The notes below the pieces were generated by a model. That model did not search any database. It worked only from the letters and a program-made list of their open reading frames with translations, and was not told the origin of the DNA. A stretch of DNA of 64,000 nucleotides from Diphasiastrum complanatum (Eukaryota; Streptophyta; Lycopodiopsida; Lycopodiales; Lycopodiaceae). The stretch is taken from the NCBI GenBank assembly GCA_029204225.1, contig CM055096.1, forward strand, positions 31,868,305 through 31,932,304, read 5' to 3'. The translations under genes were made by a program, and so were the position numbers. Of the stretch, positions 1-12,353 are shown one piece after another. Position 1 is the stretch's first letter. Each line of letters starts with the position of its first letter.

Positions 1-2240
1 TTCATCACTGATATTTACTTCACAATTTGGTATTGAATAACATGGAATTTGGAATGATGGCCAACAAACCACCGATGGCCAGATCATCGCGATTATATAG
101 AATGAATTCTTGCATATGATAGCACCGCTTGTGATTACCAATTGGCCGTGGATCTGTAACGCGATTGAGAGCTTCAATAGCTTCTGGTTTCTGAGTAATT
201 CAGCGCTTATAACATGCATGCTTGATTGCATGTTGAGTACTCATTCTAAAGCATGGTTTGATGTAGTTGGCTGCCCTACAAGAGTGCTCACTATCACACT
301 AATGGGCTTTGATAATGATGAATACTTATTGTATGACATTGATAATAAGTTGTGTATGAGGATACTAATACTATCTACATGTGATAAGCATATTGCTACT
401 ACCAATAAGTCTTCTATAAAGCACTATTGATTACTACGAGCAACGAATCTTGTTTCAGACATGGATAACAACTGATGCTCAACTATGACAACTGTCTCCC
501 TCACTTAACTAACTTGTTGATAGATAACAAGTTCGTTGAAAGATTAAGAACATGTAAAACCTTTGAGAGGAGTTTGAATTTACCATTCTAGAAATCTAAT
601 CTAATAGTTCCTTCACCTTTGATTGTGTGTGGCTATTGTTACCAAGTGAAAATTTTTCTCGATATTGAAAGATGAATAGCTTTGGAACTATTCTTAATGA
701 CTTGTCACATGCTGTGTGAATCAGAAATCAAAGAAGCAAGCCTCATCATTATGTGCATTCTGGTGATTTGCCATCATGAACGCATTTTCATCCACTTTAT
801 GAATAGGGGCTTGATTCACTTATGCATCTACATTGGCCTATTGATTCCACCGCGTCTTCTTGTTATTGTTGAACTTCAGTTTCTTGTAGTCTTGGACCTT
901 GTGATTAGTGCACTTACAATATTTACAATATTATCTTCTTTTCTTGTGTATTGTTCTGTTGATCTTGATTCTGACAAGCCAAATAACGACTAAAGAAGAG
1001 TGGATAGTGGAGTCCTATCCACTACATATTTCGGGTCCAATCCTATAACTCGACATGGCACCTACCAGGTGGATAATGGTGCATTCCATTAGTGCTATGC
1101 CATCAACAACTATAAATAGATTAGTAGATCAGTTCATCTCGATAAGTTCAGTAGTTGTTCTTTAAGTTGTTCATCAAGAGTATTCATTCTTCTTATCCTC
1201 TCTGTTTTGCCATAGGCGTAGACTGATATATAGCATATTTTCCAACAGATGTTTTGACAATCTTTTGAATATTGTTCAAGTCGACAGTCGCTTGAATACT
1301 ATTTGAGTCAAGGTAGTTGACTGTGTGAACTTTGGTGTATTTATTCAGGTCCTTTGTCTACGACATATTCTTTTGCAATATCCCAAATCTAGGACACGGT
1401 CATGGATGTCTGAAAGGATATGACGAGTAATATCTAGTGGCAACTAGATCAAATGGGATTTGAAATTAAATTAAAATTTCAATACTATAACTTTAAACTC
1501 CAAGCCTCTTGCTCTGATTGAAAAAAGACTCGGTCTCAGTCTTACTCGGAAAGGCTTTGTCACCTGGGACCATATCATGAATTTTATCTATTCTCTTAGT
1601 CTCTCTCGCCTTAGGATTGAACTTGGTCTATTTGCTCGCGAATCTAGATTTATGTCCTTTGCCTTTACTCATGATGACCTTGGGTCTCTACCGCTCTTTC
1701 TATTGACTATGATAAGAATTGAATATTTAAGGCCTTGGATAAGAAAGACAAGATCTCCTATTCTTCTATCTATTCTGTTCTATCTATTCTGCTACCAAAG
1801 AGCCTCTCTTCACCTTTTCTTGGTTCAATTCTAAGTGGAGCCTCTTTGATCCTCCCGGTTTGTGGAAATCTAGATTTCCACGTACCCACAAAATTAGAAC
1901 GAGCAAGCTCAGAATCATCTCTCTTAGAATTCTCCAATTCTCCCTCTTTGTGCGAGCAAATTATAGGGGTAGTGTATCTCATGTTTGTTCAAAGTGCAAA
2001 ACTTCATAAGAGGACGTTGCTTATCTACTTTTTCATTGCCATACCCCTCTTTGGAGATCAGTGACTGACTTGTTTATTTCATACTTTCATGTCATATTTA
2101 GAAGATTCAGTCACGATGGTCTGCTAAATGATATTATCTTGGATGATCGATGAAGTTAGGAACAATTTATGGCACTATTTTAGAATTATCACTTTATGAA
2201 ATATTTGTAGATATTCAATGGGATTTTGGAACGCTCTATT
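1..2240. other. No recognisable gene; AT-rich DNA with short ORFs
   Basis: Only short ORFs (up to about 109 codons) occur, on both strands and without recognisable motifs. A TATAAATA box at 1111-1118 sits in a promoter- or LTR-like context at about 1015-1250, but no partner LTR was found. The stretch 1700-2060 carries overlapping ORFs on both strands with no known family. I see nothing else to annotate. Confidence 0.5.
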
Positions 2241-2249
2241 ACTTTGTTT

Positions 2250-2612
2250 ATGGGGAGTTTGCAAGACTTAGATAATCGACTACAGATCACAGACAATCAG
2301 CAAGTAATCAACAAACAAGTGCAACGCAACAATCAGAGATACAAAAACTAGAAGCAAAAAAAATATGTTTTTGTTTTTCTTGTGAGTGAGTCATTCAGTG
2401 TCTCGCTCATTGGCGGCCTGGCGCCTCTTACAGAATCGCAGTGCTCTTATTCTAATACATATTCTATTGGCATTCTATGTTATATAGATCTCAGTTGGTG
2501 AGATTACAAGATAGATTCAAACCAAATTACAAGAGAGGTTTAACGCTAATCTATTGGTTAGCCACCCCCTGATGACGTTGCTTTGGCGGCTGAGGGGTGA
2601 TAGTACAATCCC
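2250..2612 (-). mobile_element. Candidate LTR fragment, minus strand
   Basis: Read on the minus strand, a purine-rich tract (GAGCGTGAGGGGA, about 2611-2623) precedes a segment opening TTGTACTATCACC. It continues through a TATA-like ATCTATATAAC and a T-rich tail, the usual order of PPT followed by LTR in plant copia elements. No second LTR or target-site duplication was found, so this may be a solo or truncated LTR. The boundaries are estimates. Confidence 0.35.
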
Positions 2613-2639
2613 CTCACGCTCGTTAAGCTGCAGTCTGCC

Positions 2640-2850
2640 AACTTGACTTGTCCGACATTTTGGGTTTCTGTCGACCATCGGCCTTCAGCCTTCACGACAT
2701 CTTCGCATTTTGTCTAGTGGTGGATGAGTCCTCGTCTGCCATTTCGATGACTTCGGACACTTCGGGTTCTGGCTGCAGGGGCAAATGTCGGGCACTTCGG
2801 TTACTTTCGTAACTTCGACTTCGGGCACTTCGGGGAATGCCAGGGAATGG
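2640..2850. repeat. Short TTCGGGCACTTCGG-type repeats
   Basis: Variants of TTCGG-CACTTCGG recur at about 2750-2770, 2788-2802 and 2818-2834, with further ACTTCG units between them. On the minus strand the block lies in a 92-codon ORF (2970-2692), where it gives repeated PEVSEV/SARS-like peptides. It sits just upstream of the candidate minus-strand LTR and may be the 3' end of that element. Confidence 0.4.
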
Positions 2851-2999
2851 TTGCAAAGAGTTCACCATTTCCAACAATATTTGTTTAGATAGAAATAGTA
2901 GGGAATCTGAAAATGGAGACTTTGTCATTTTCCCCTTGCTAATCTTTAGAGAAGCTGAAAACTTTCTCATTTGTAGGTAAATGGTTCTTCTATTTGTAC

Positions 3000-4690
3000 T
3001 TTGTATAAACTCATTAATCTATGGTTAATTTTCTCGAGAGAAAAAAAAAATCTACATATACCTGTAGAAATCCGCATCCAGGTGAATGAAATTTTAGGTT
3101 TCTAACATGCCTTGCTTCTCTCATCATGTATTCACTTGTTATGGGTTGGGAGTGAGGTGTTGATCTTCTAAAGAGATTCATCTCTATTTGGTTCTGATTA
3201 GTCTATCTTGTGCTCCCTTCTAGCGTCATGTTAGTTAGTTTCTTGGAGTGTCATTATGTTGGTATCAAGGCAAGGCTAAAATGTAGATGGGATAATTACA
3301 AAAAAAAACAATTTTTACATTGATCTTTAAAGGAGGAAGCACTTGGATGTAGAAGCCAATTAGAGTGCTGATTCTCTCAAAGGAGAGATGTTGGATCTTT
3401 AGCACAAAGGAGCTTTCGTGCCCAAGACTAAGATCACTATAAACACAGACTATGCCATATCTTAATGCTCAGACATATGTATTGTCAGAGTAGGAGTGAG
3501 GCGGAGGAAGGGGGAATCCAGGCTCTCTTTACTTGAGCATAATGTTTCGATCTACAAATCCATCATGTTGTGGTTGGTTCAAATGCATTCAGTAGATTAT
3601 TGAAAATTGAAATTGATGTAGGAATACTAGGTTTGCCCACTTTGTGTTTTTGTGGCAAATGAGCAATTGCTGATGTGATGACAAACCTACAATTGTCAGC
3701 TGACAACTGTGAAAATTAAAAGGAGTGCCTTATGGAAGTAATCGTCGACTATAACCAACCGCCATAGCAAAGGACAAGGCGAAACCCTTGATGTGGTGGC
3801 CATCATCAGGAATATTCAAGAAGGAATCAGGCTGATTACAGGCGCATACATTCTATATGTTCAAACATCTGCATAAGTTTTAACCATCTTGTACTTCAAA
3901 TGCTTAAGGCTTCAGCTATTCTCGATTATATGACCTCGAATTGACAAATTATAGCCAACTGATCCAATAAATTATGTACTTCCACGTTGAACTTGTTGTT
4001 AGTATGTGCTCTCAATAATAACACTCATCAAATACTGAAGCACGACTACAACAAACAATTAAACTATCATAAATAAGCAAAATTATTGTCAATACATTGA
4101 TAGTGTAGAGTCATGATAAGTAGAATTATTGCCAATATATCTTGAAAGTCAGGTCATCCAAGACATGACAGTTCCGTAAATTTACAAGCCCCAATGACCA
4201 CTGCCACATGCGAAACCTTATGAGCTTGAGCTTCCAGTCTTCTATAAGACACTTCCAAGATCGCCTGTCGCCATCAATCAGCATCACCATTATGTGATGC
4301 TTTAGCTTGCAATCTTATCTCAATTGTCACTGACACAAGTGTCACAAAGTGAACCACTGAAAATCAAAAGCACTCTCAGATGCTGCATTAAAATACTATT
4401 GATCAAAGCTTTAACTGAAAATCTCACGGCTCCTCACTTGTTGCTGTGACGAAGAAAACCATCCAATAAAAAAGCAAAGTAAAGTAGTGCACTAAAATAC
4501 TCTAGACCAAAAATGATTGTAAAGATATTCCTTGTTCCACCAAGTGCAACAAAAGTCCTTGGGTCATGCTCAATCATTCAGGCCTAGATTTCAGACTGGT
4601 GCACATCGTGCATTGCATATGCCATAATCACTGATCACTGAAAAGCTCGTTTTTAACCATGCATACTAGCTTATTGGAAAAGTGAAGAGG
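3000..4690. other. Unannotated AT-rich stretch
   Basis: No ORF over about 60 codons with recognisable content. At 3259 a TGGTATCAAGGC string resembles a degenerate primer-binding site, but no LTR end was confirmed next to it. The following 1.4 kb could be untranslated leader or decayed gag of the gypsy relic that becomes readable from about 4.7 kb. That link is inference. Confidence 0.4.
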
Positions 4691-4712
4691 AAGAAAGGTA
4701 ATATCAAAAGAT

Positions 4713-6001
4713 ATGCCATTGGATACAAGATGCACAGGCAGAGGAGCACAAGCAAAAGAAAAGTCAACAACACCTCTACCAGCAGAAGTACCAGTACCAC
4801 TAGTCGACTCCCCATTACGATCAGATCAAACTGACTGTTTGCACCATCATGAAGTACCATTTCACATGGGTGAGTCTGAGGTTCCACAATCGGGAGTGCT
4901 TGCAAGTTTGTTAGCTAGCCGCATGGACATATCCTTGAGAGAACTCATGCGGATGGCACCACAAGCAAAAAACATTATGACAAATTGGCTCAACTCATAG
5001 TTGGAACCAACCACAAAGGAGCCCTTATACTATACGGGCTACGAAGGAACAAGCAACGTCCTCCATATTGGGACAACGTGGGAAAGTGAAGAGCACAATA
5101 TCACCTTGCCAATCAAGCATAAAATATTTGAGGATGAAGCAGCAATGGTAGATGGTGGATCAGGTGTAAATTTGATCTCCACTATTTTTTCTTGTATCAG
5201 AAATGGGGTTTGCAAGGATTGAAACCAATAAAATTTGCCATCAATTCAATAGATCAATCTTGTGTAAAACCAAAAGGTGTAGTTGACGACATTCTAGTAA
5301 AAATAGCAGGAATGCAGTCTGTAATCACTTTTGTGGTGATGGACATACAAGAATCCCCTTCTGCATACCGCGTTTTACTAGGAAGACCTTGGTTGAGGAT
5401 CGCGCAACTGGTTCACAACTGGAGAACTGGAAAACTCACCTTAAAAAACAGAGAGCAGGCTGTAAAGGTTGATCCAACCACATGGGCGGTGAAACCAATT
5501 ACACCAAAAGCTGATGACGGATTGTCCACCACTGATCACACAATTGATCGCCCAAGGCAGGCCAAGGGATCTCATTACGACTCTGAAACAAATATCATGA
5601 GATGGACGGACGCATTGGCAATATTTGACTATATGGCTGGGCATGCTTGTCAACCGGATTCAAATCTAGAACCCAACACATCTTCACCCAAGTGTTATAC
5701 CTTAGACACACCAATCACTTTCGAGGTGAATATGATCAATGTAGCATGGTTGTCTATGGAAACTATTGAGGACCCTGTGGATGATGATTTAGTCCCTTGG
5801 CAACATGCTTTTACCTACAACAAGAAAACTGAGCTGATTGATGAGCAGGTCCTGCAACATATGGATCCAGATTGTTATGGAATGAGGAAAGTACCAGCTC
5901 AGCCACCTCAGAGATCGGCCATGGCAAAATTCTCCAAGATAGATCCACCCAAGACACCTATCAACAAGAAAAATCAGCTGAACAACGATATAGCCAGGTG
6001 A
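4713..6001 (+). pseudogene. Gypsy gag-protease region relic
   Basis: An ORF at 4713-5000 (95 codons) precedes ORFs 5001-5222 and 5192-6001, which together read as a retropepsin-like domain. The flap and core contain EAAMVDGGSGVNLIST, where DGG replaces the usual DSG/DTG triad, and the C-terminal half contains YRVLLGRPWL, the typical hydrophobic-GRPWL motif of plant gypsy proteases. A one-base frame change near 5190-5215 separates the active-site half from the C-terminal half. The remaining 170 or so codons form a poorly conserved linker. The protein would process Gag-Pol; here the reading frame is broken. Confidence 0.75.
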
Positions 6002-6046
6002 TTCGATGGAGCGACCTACCGGAAGAGGCCATAGCTATGGTGGATA

Positions 6047-6430
6047 TTGATATTCATAACCATGAAGCAAATGTCAAACTGGTTCCCAAGAAAGATGACA
6101 AGGTTGTTACCAACTATGTTGATAAAAAAAAAAAAAGTGTTGGACTCCTTGAAGTCAATCCAATTGGAGCCAGATGCAGCACCATCATTCTCAAGGATGA
6201 CCAAAAACCCAAGGATTACAAGTTGGGCTAAGTTCAACATGCTGAAGAAGGAATCCCGCCGAATGCTAGTTCACGAGATGCCAAAAACCTTCAAGAACTA
6301 TACCTTGGACGATGTGGTAATCATGATGTCGCAAGCACAAAGAGAACCTGACCAAAATCAGGAACTAGCAGAACAAGTCTTCAAAGGACCTGCGTGGACG
6401 CAACCTGTGACTCTAGCTGAGCCAGGTTAA
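6047..6430 (+). pseudogene. Gypsy protease-RT linker, frameshifted
   Basis: Two overlapping frames (5872-6231 and 6047-6430) split what looks like one linker between protease and RT. A run of about 12 A at 6125-6136 lies near the frame switch and is a likely slippage site. No catalytic motif is expected in this part. It leads directly into the RT N-terminal region (EQLTPTQVNRLRALF). Confidence 0.6.
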
Positions 6431-6448
6431 GAAGAGAAGATCATATAT

Positions 6449-7172
6449 GTGGGAGAACAACTGACACCCACCCAAGTCAACAGACTACGTGCATTATTTG
6501 TGGAATACAAAGACTGCTTCACATGGAATTACAAGGATCTGATGGGTATACCACCAACCGTAGTCCAACATACTATACCCTTGGTGGATGGAGCAGTCCC
6601 CAAGGTGAGCCGCTACCATTGCTGCAACCCGAACTATACGGAATCGATCAAGCAAGAGTTGTAAATTACTTGATGCTGATTTCATTTATGAAATCGAGCA
6701 CACAGAGTGGGTATCACCGATAGTCATAGTACCCAAGAAGAACGACAAAATGCAAATATGTGTGAACCTGAAAGCGTTAAATGCACTTACCAAGAAGGAT
6801 CATTTTCTCCTTACCATTTACGGAAAGTGTTTTGGACAGAGTAGCAGGAGCAGAAGCCTACAATTTTCTAGACGGTTTCATGACTACAATCAGGTGAAAA
6901 TAGCACCGGACGATCAACACAAGACAACATTTGCCACTGAATGGAAAACATATGCCTATAACGTGATGTGGTTTGGACTTTGTAATGCCCCAAGCACCTT
7001 CCAACGAGTTATGCAAATGACATTCAAAGAGTATTTGCAAAAATTTCTGGAGATCTTCCTGGATGATTTGTGCATGCACGGACCTAACTATGAGCACTTA
7101 TCCAACTTGAAAAAGGTATTGAAGAAATGTCGTGAATACCAGATCTCCTTGAACCCAAAAAAGTGTGGGTGA
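6449..7172 (+). pseudogene. Gypsy reverse transcriptase relic
   Basis: The N-terminal part reads CFTWNYKDLMGIPP followed by a frame break near 6660. The palm then resumes at 6750 (VPKKNDKMQICVNLKALN, where RVCVDYRDLN is usual), followed by the WFGLCNAPSTFQRVM motif. The catalytic box is IFLDDLCMHG, with both aspartates kept. At least two frameshifts and an early stop after KKCG inactivate it. In the family this domain copies the element RNA into DNA. Confidence 0.85.
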
Positions 7173-7455
7173 CACATGGCCTCATATTAGGCCATATTGT
7201 ATCAAGACACGGAATCGCCAATGATCTATCAAAGATCAGGATCATTGTCGATCTACCACCTCCAGGGATGATTTGCGGAGTCTACGTATTTATGGGTCAT
7301 GCTAATTACTATTAGATCTTCATTCTAGATTTTGCAGAGTTAGCACAGCCAATCTACAAGCTCACAACGGAACCACATTGGATGGAGGAGGCCCTACATG
7401 CTTTCCAGAAGCTTAAAGATGCATTGGTATTAGCACCAATATTACGTCCACCCAA

Positions 7456-7810
7456 TTGGTCCATAGAGTTTATGTGCATACAGACGCATCAAAGTATGCA
7501 ATAGGAGTAGTCTTAACCCAGCTAGGAGAATACAAAAAGGATTTTCCAATCCGATTAATTACTAGCCAGCAGCTCAGTGATTTAGAGATAAACTATTCGA
7601 CCATCGAACGGGAGACACTGGCTATGATCTATGCGGTTAAGAAATTTTGACACTATTTGATGGCCACCCATTTTGCCTTTTATACGGACCATCAACCCTT
7701 GATTTACCTTGTAAATAAAACTTGCAACATAGGGAGGATCGCTCGCTTGTTACTTTTGTTGTTGGAGTTTGATTTTCGGATTGTCATGCGCAAGGGAAAG
7801 TAGCATTATA
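7456..7810 (+). pseudogene. Gypsy RNase H relic
   Basis: The ORF at 7456-7650 holds the RNase H entry motif YVHTDASKYAIGVVL and the helix with TIERETLAMIYAVKKF. In-frame stops follow KKF and, later, the RKGK segment; between them FYTDHQPLIYL is readable. The acidic residues are still visible, but the chain is interrupted. It closely resembles the minus-strand copy at 47.5-48.0 kb, which suggests one family. Confidence 0.8.
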
Positions 7811-8396
7811 TGGCAGATCATGTGACACAAATCAAGAGAAAGGAGACTTCAGCCCTACCTGATGATGAGCTACCAGATGATGCCTTATTTTACATTGACA
7901 TTGTACAAGAATGGGCTGCTGACATTGTTGAGTATCTTATGCGGGGCCAACCAGACAAATCCTTATCCAAGGCAGAACTGCGGAAGTTAAGTCTAAAAGC
8001 TCAACCTTATCAACTGATTGTCGACCAATTATATCGAATGGGAGAAGATAAAATCCTTTGAAGATGTATTCTTCCACACAAGGCCACCCACATTATTTCA
8101 ATTTCGCATGAAGGGGTGGCGGTCATTTTGCATCCGACATAACAGTTCGCAAAATCTTGCAATCAGGATGCTGATGGCCAACGATTCATAAAGATATGGA
8201 TGAATACTCGAAGAAATGCGATGTGTGCCAGAGAGCTAGAACACCAACACAATTGAACTATGACCTTTTACATCCAGTTCTAGCTCAAGCACCATTCGAA
8301 AAATGGGGATTGAACTATATCGGTCCAATTCATCCTGCTGCAAGAAGTTCACAAGCCTGATATAGTATCGTGGCCACGGACTATCTCACCAAGTGG
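7810..8396 (+). pseudogene. Gypsy integrase N-terminal part, truncated
   Basis: The 83-codon ORF 7810-8061 is the RNase H-integrase connection (ELPDDALFYIDIVQEW). Beyond it, in other frames, lies the zinc finger (GGHFASD, then KCDVCQRAR) and the core entry WGLNYIGPI. Plant gypsy integrases usually have WGLDFIGPI at that point, so the first catalytic Asp appears to be Asn. The reading stops at TDYLTKW, where foreign LTR-like sequence starts. Confidence 0.8.
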
Positions 8397-8865
8397 GAGT
8401 TAGAAATCATTTTTGATTTAATTCATTAGTATAAGCTCTAAATGTGATGATGTAATTATTGTACAATTTATTTGGTTTACTGTATATGGTTGTGATCGGG
8501 ACGTGACCCGTTAGGATATATTGATCGGGCACTGATCCCGTAGCTAGCTACTTGGGTTAGTCGAGTAGCCACACATAGGAAGAATTAGCCTGTACATAGT
8601 TATTTATAGTACTTGTTATACTTGGGGGCATGTCCCAAGTTTGTTGGTCGAATTTGGCCATATTGGGCCCGACCTTAGTTTGACAGGTGGTAGGCCAATT
8701 TTAGGACACCTGCCTTTTCATGTAGTTTTTGAATACTCTATATGTACAGTGTTTCTTTTAATCTATGAACTTTTGTTGTGCCATCTTTGAGAGCTTATGA
8801 CGAGTGGCTATGGTGATTGTGTGGTGTGATCTGCATACTACACTAGATTCTATCGGAATTTCAAC
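8396..8865 (+). mobile_element. 5' LTR of an uncharacterised element
   Basis: The segment ends just before a perfect TGGTATCAGAGC. It carries a promoter-like stretch near 8740 and a stem-like CTTGGGGGCATGTCCCAAG. Its left edge replaces the gypsy integrase sequence without a clean TG terminus, so the first bases may be missing. No matching 3' LTR was found downstream. Confidence 0.6.
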
Positions 8866-8866
8866 T

Positions 8867-8878
8867 TGGTATCAGAGC
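8867..8878 (+). promoter_or_regulatory. Primer-binding site (initiator Met-tRNA type)
   Basis: TGGTATCAGAGC is complementary to the 3' end of plant initiator Met-tRNA and lies one or two bases after the LTR end. This fixes the element on the plus strand. Confidence 0.75.
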
Positions 8879-11800
8879 TGCAGGGTGATGTAGGTATGCA
8901 CGATCTGCTGGAGCTATGGGATAGCGTCTTTCACCAGAAGAAATAGCACTCAAAGCGTCTAAGGAGAGAGGACTCCATACAAAGAGTATAGACAGTCTGG
9001 ATGGCTGGAGACAACAAAGTTCCTTCGATCGGAGCTTCGGGGAAGATAAGAACGATCGTCGTAGGTGGATTCCGGGGAGAATTCACAAAAAATCTTGCAG
9101 TTTCGATGGTTTCGGGGAAATCATCGGTGGTGGCTTAGTTATTCACTGTGTGGACAGTCGTTTGGTGCAACGGGGCTTGCAAGAGATTTGCAAAGAACAG
9201 TGACAGAGAGCCATAGCAATTTACAGGGTCAGATTGGGTGGAAAATTGAGAAAATTTTTCAGTTTCGTGGGGTGTTGAAGGATTTTTGAGAAAATCGACT
9301 TGTTTGCAGTCAATATCGCACCAATCAGAGAGCCGTAAATTGCATCGTATGCCTTGAGGGAGGGCAACCTCATCCAAGCAAAGAAATTGCAAGAAGAACC
9401 ACTAGAAAATGTGGAAAAATGCCCAAAATATCCTTCTCTTCAAAGTTTCTAGGGTTTACAGATGGAAAATCATGGATCTCTCTTTCCACATAACTATTTC
9501 TAGAGCTGTAAAAGGCCAGTCGAGGGCGCCCTGGTACTGTGAAGATGGCTGTAAGAGGCCGTGGGCGGCCATGGAGAGGCAAGGGAGATGGATCAATGTT
9601 TAGTGGTGGCTGCCATAGCAAGGAGCAAGAAAAACCTTGCAAAGATGAGGAAGAAGGGAGGATGGAGCGCGGACAACACTCGCGAACGTCCAGCCCTGTT
9701 GGAGCGCCAGCGTATTGAGGGTGCTAGCGAACTTAGGAATATTCTTCGGTGCGCAGGGGTAGGCAGAGCCGTAGGATGAGGCTCCATCAAGATCGACGGC
9801 TGATATTAAATACTCGGAGAGTATTGTGAGCCTTTGGATGGTGAACCACCATTGGATGGTGAGATAAAGGGCTCATGAAAGGTTGAAGGGGTCTAAAGGG
9901 CCAGTGGGGCCTTCAACTTCAACAAAAATTTTTAGTTTAAAATACTGGAAGGGACCCGAAGTCCAGAATGGACTTTACTTCATTAAAAATCCTCAAAATA
10001 AAGATACAGTTCATTTTTGCAAGGCAAATTGGTTTTGGGGCTATCTTTGGCTAGAGGGCACCTTTTTTGGCCATCCTTGGGCCAAAATTACCTCTGAAAT
10101 TGGCTGCTCAGAGCCAGCAGACAGTGCAATGTCATAGAGCAGGGAGAAACATGTTTCAGGGTGTTTTCGTCACCATTCTATTGAGCAGAGTGCGGGTGAT
10201 CTACTGATGGGCTACATTCGCTATTTGGGTACCGTAGGGCCAAATTTGGGGCTATTTTTGGCTAGTGAAACCTGCTACAGGGCAGTATATTGAGGCATTA
10301 TTGCTTCAGAATCATTACTACCTACTCTTGACAGGGTAACAAAGTGTTTGGAGGTGGTAAATGCAGTATGGGGGCGAATGGTAGTGGAATTGTGTGGAGA
10401 AAGCTAGTTTTTGGCGACGGAAGTGCAGTTTGGCGATGTGACTACTCATCATTGGCAACAATTTTGAGAGGGCAAGCAATCATTGGTGAGAGATAGGCAT
10501 GGTATGCCGGTTACAGGTGAGAAAATCTTGTGATCAGGTTCAACTCTTGGGGTTCAAACCAACCAACATCAAGTGGCACTTTGGGCGAACGCTCTCACAA
10601 GCATGATCGGCAGTGGCATTGTCGAGTCAGGTGATAGCTACATTGACACACGCATCTGTATCTTGGAAATTTTTCTTTCGGAGGTAAATATGAGCTAGCT
10701 TGGAGGTATACACATTTTGGTGGTCACAGGTGATGGAAGTGCAAGGTGGTGCCAGTTGGAAGCCATTGGGCAAGATAGCGGACTTGCATTGGATGAGTTG
10801 TGTGTGGGACACACAGAGGATGAAGAAAGGGTCAATAATCACACTTTGGAGACTCTTGGTGAGTGGTGAGTGTGATGATTTTGCGATTTTGCAGTCGGTG
10901 AGTCAATTTTGATCAAGCCATTTTAGCTGTGGAGCAGTGTATCAGGTTTGTCATCGGAGAGATACACTTCAACTGCCTATTCTAGGTAAGTCAAGTCAAT
11001 TTGCCATATCAGTATTGCATCAGGGATGCAGATTCCAATGATGACAGGGTGTAGATCGTTTGATTTGGGCCATGGAAGATTCCACAGGTTCACTTGGAGG
11101 GATATTGGCATGCACAGTCATGTGAGGGACTTGATGTTGGCTTTGGAGTTTACATCTCAGTGTATTCTCAGGAAGTGGCTTGGAACCATTCATAGGAACA
11201 GCTTGGAGCTAGTTTGGGGGAATACAGCTGGGCACTACAGAGTAGATGCTTGGATCTTTGTGATCAAGGATGGCATTGGAATACCTAGTAGCGATAGCAC
11301 TGCAGGATGACATGGGATGATCATCAAGGGGCAGCTATTTCATATTGTACTTGAGTCATTGGCATGGACATGACTTACAGGTGGGATTCATGATGGAATC
11401 ATAAAGTTGCAAATCCAAATGGGCAAAGTGTGAAGCTTCGAGAGCCAGCTCTATGTTGGAGAGCTGATGGAGATTGCACACTTGGGTGTGATCGGAGGGA
11501 AAACACTATGGTGAGTGTTTTGCTAGTGATCTACTATACGGGACACTGATGGCGAGGATTTCATGGTGTGCTCATTTGGGAGTACAGGTTGGCATTACAG
11601 CATGAGGCCAGTCATTGGCATTGGCATTGATGGGGAGGCATCCACCATCACATGTGTGGATAAGCTATCTATAGCTTTCATGCATTTGGTTGTATTTGCA
11701 GGAGTCTAGGCTTGGAACAGGTGTTGGAATTTCCATGGTGTAGATTCTCAGGTGGTGAGATCATGGGAAAGCCTGGAGGAAGTCACTCAGAGCCATATAC

Positions 11801-12250
11801 CTCAATACGATCAGAGAGACAGTAGTCTCAAGATCCCATGAGCGGCGACTCAGGGACAAGCTTGCGTTGGCATGGTGTCGGGTGGCACATAGCCAGGGAG
11901 AGAGAGCATATGCTAGGAGCCAGGTAGAGCAGGTAATGCTTTGGAGTTCGGCTTGTCTAGCAGGATAGTGACCAGGATTGGAGACATCAGGTGAGCATAG
12001 TATGTGGATGACAAGTCCATTGGGGTGGCACTCAGGGAGATGCTACAGTTGCTCATGTATGATATGCCGTTTGATGTATGGACGATGTTCTTCAGCTAGT
12101 GCATCATGTGGTGACCTAGGGATGAGTCAAGCCTACTTGGAGGTAGAGCCATCAAGGGTAACACCAAGCAACAATTTGCCGCTAGTCCTGTTTTGTTTGC
12201 CATCTCCGCTTTCTACCTAGTTAACAAGATCCATGGTTTTGTTCCTCAGG
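8879..12250 (+). mobile_element. Long non-coding interior of an LTR element (LARD-like)
   Basis: About 3.4 kb follows the PBS with no ORF longer than 95 codons and no retroviral domain on either strand. It looks richer in G than the flanks and has low-order repetition such as GGCATTGGCATTGAT near 11.6 kb. Placed between a PBS and a gag-like ORF, it resembles the long leader of a non-autonomous large retrotransposon derivative. Without a 3' LTR, that classification is inference. Confidence 0.45.
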
Positions 12251-12353
12251 TTGAGTCTGTCTTGTCTGTCTATGAAGATGTGGCACCTGCCGAATCTTCA
12301 CGACTAACCATCGATGGGTATGCAGCGAGGTCATAATTCTTGACTCGCCTTCC

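Larger units (their letters stand above)
4690..8396 (+). mobile_element. Degenerate Ty3/gypsy retrotransposon, no LTRs identified
   Basis: Domains run in gypsy order on the plus strand: pre-protease linker, aspartic protease, linker, reverse transcriptase, RNase H, integrase zinc finger and the start of the integrase core. Reading requires many frame changes and crosses several stops, so the copy is dead. It ends abruptly inside the integrase core at about 8396, just after TDYLTKW, where a different LTR begins. That suggests a later insertion or deletion cut it. Related minus-strand pieces occur at 43.6-44.0 and 46.4-48.2 kb. Confidence 0.85.

Noticed and set aside
1735-2064. Possible organelle-derived insert suggested by ORFs on both strands
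   Set aside because: No recognisable plastid or mitochondrial gene segment could be read in any frame.
4690-8396. Endogenous pararetrovirus instead of gypsy
   Set aside because: An integrase zinc finger and the start of an integrase core follow RNase H, which plant pararetroviruses lack; no movement-protein motif was seen.
9135-9790. Several 65-90 codon ORFs on both strands
   Set aside because: Mutually overlapping, without motifs, inside the non-coding interior of an LTR element.
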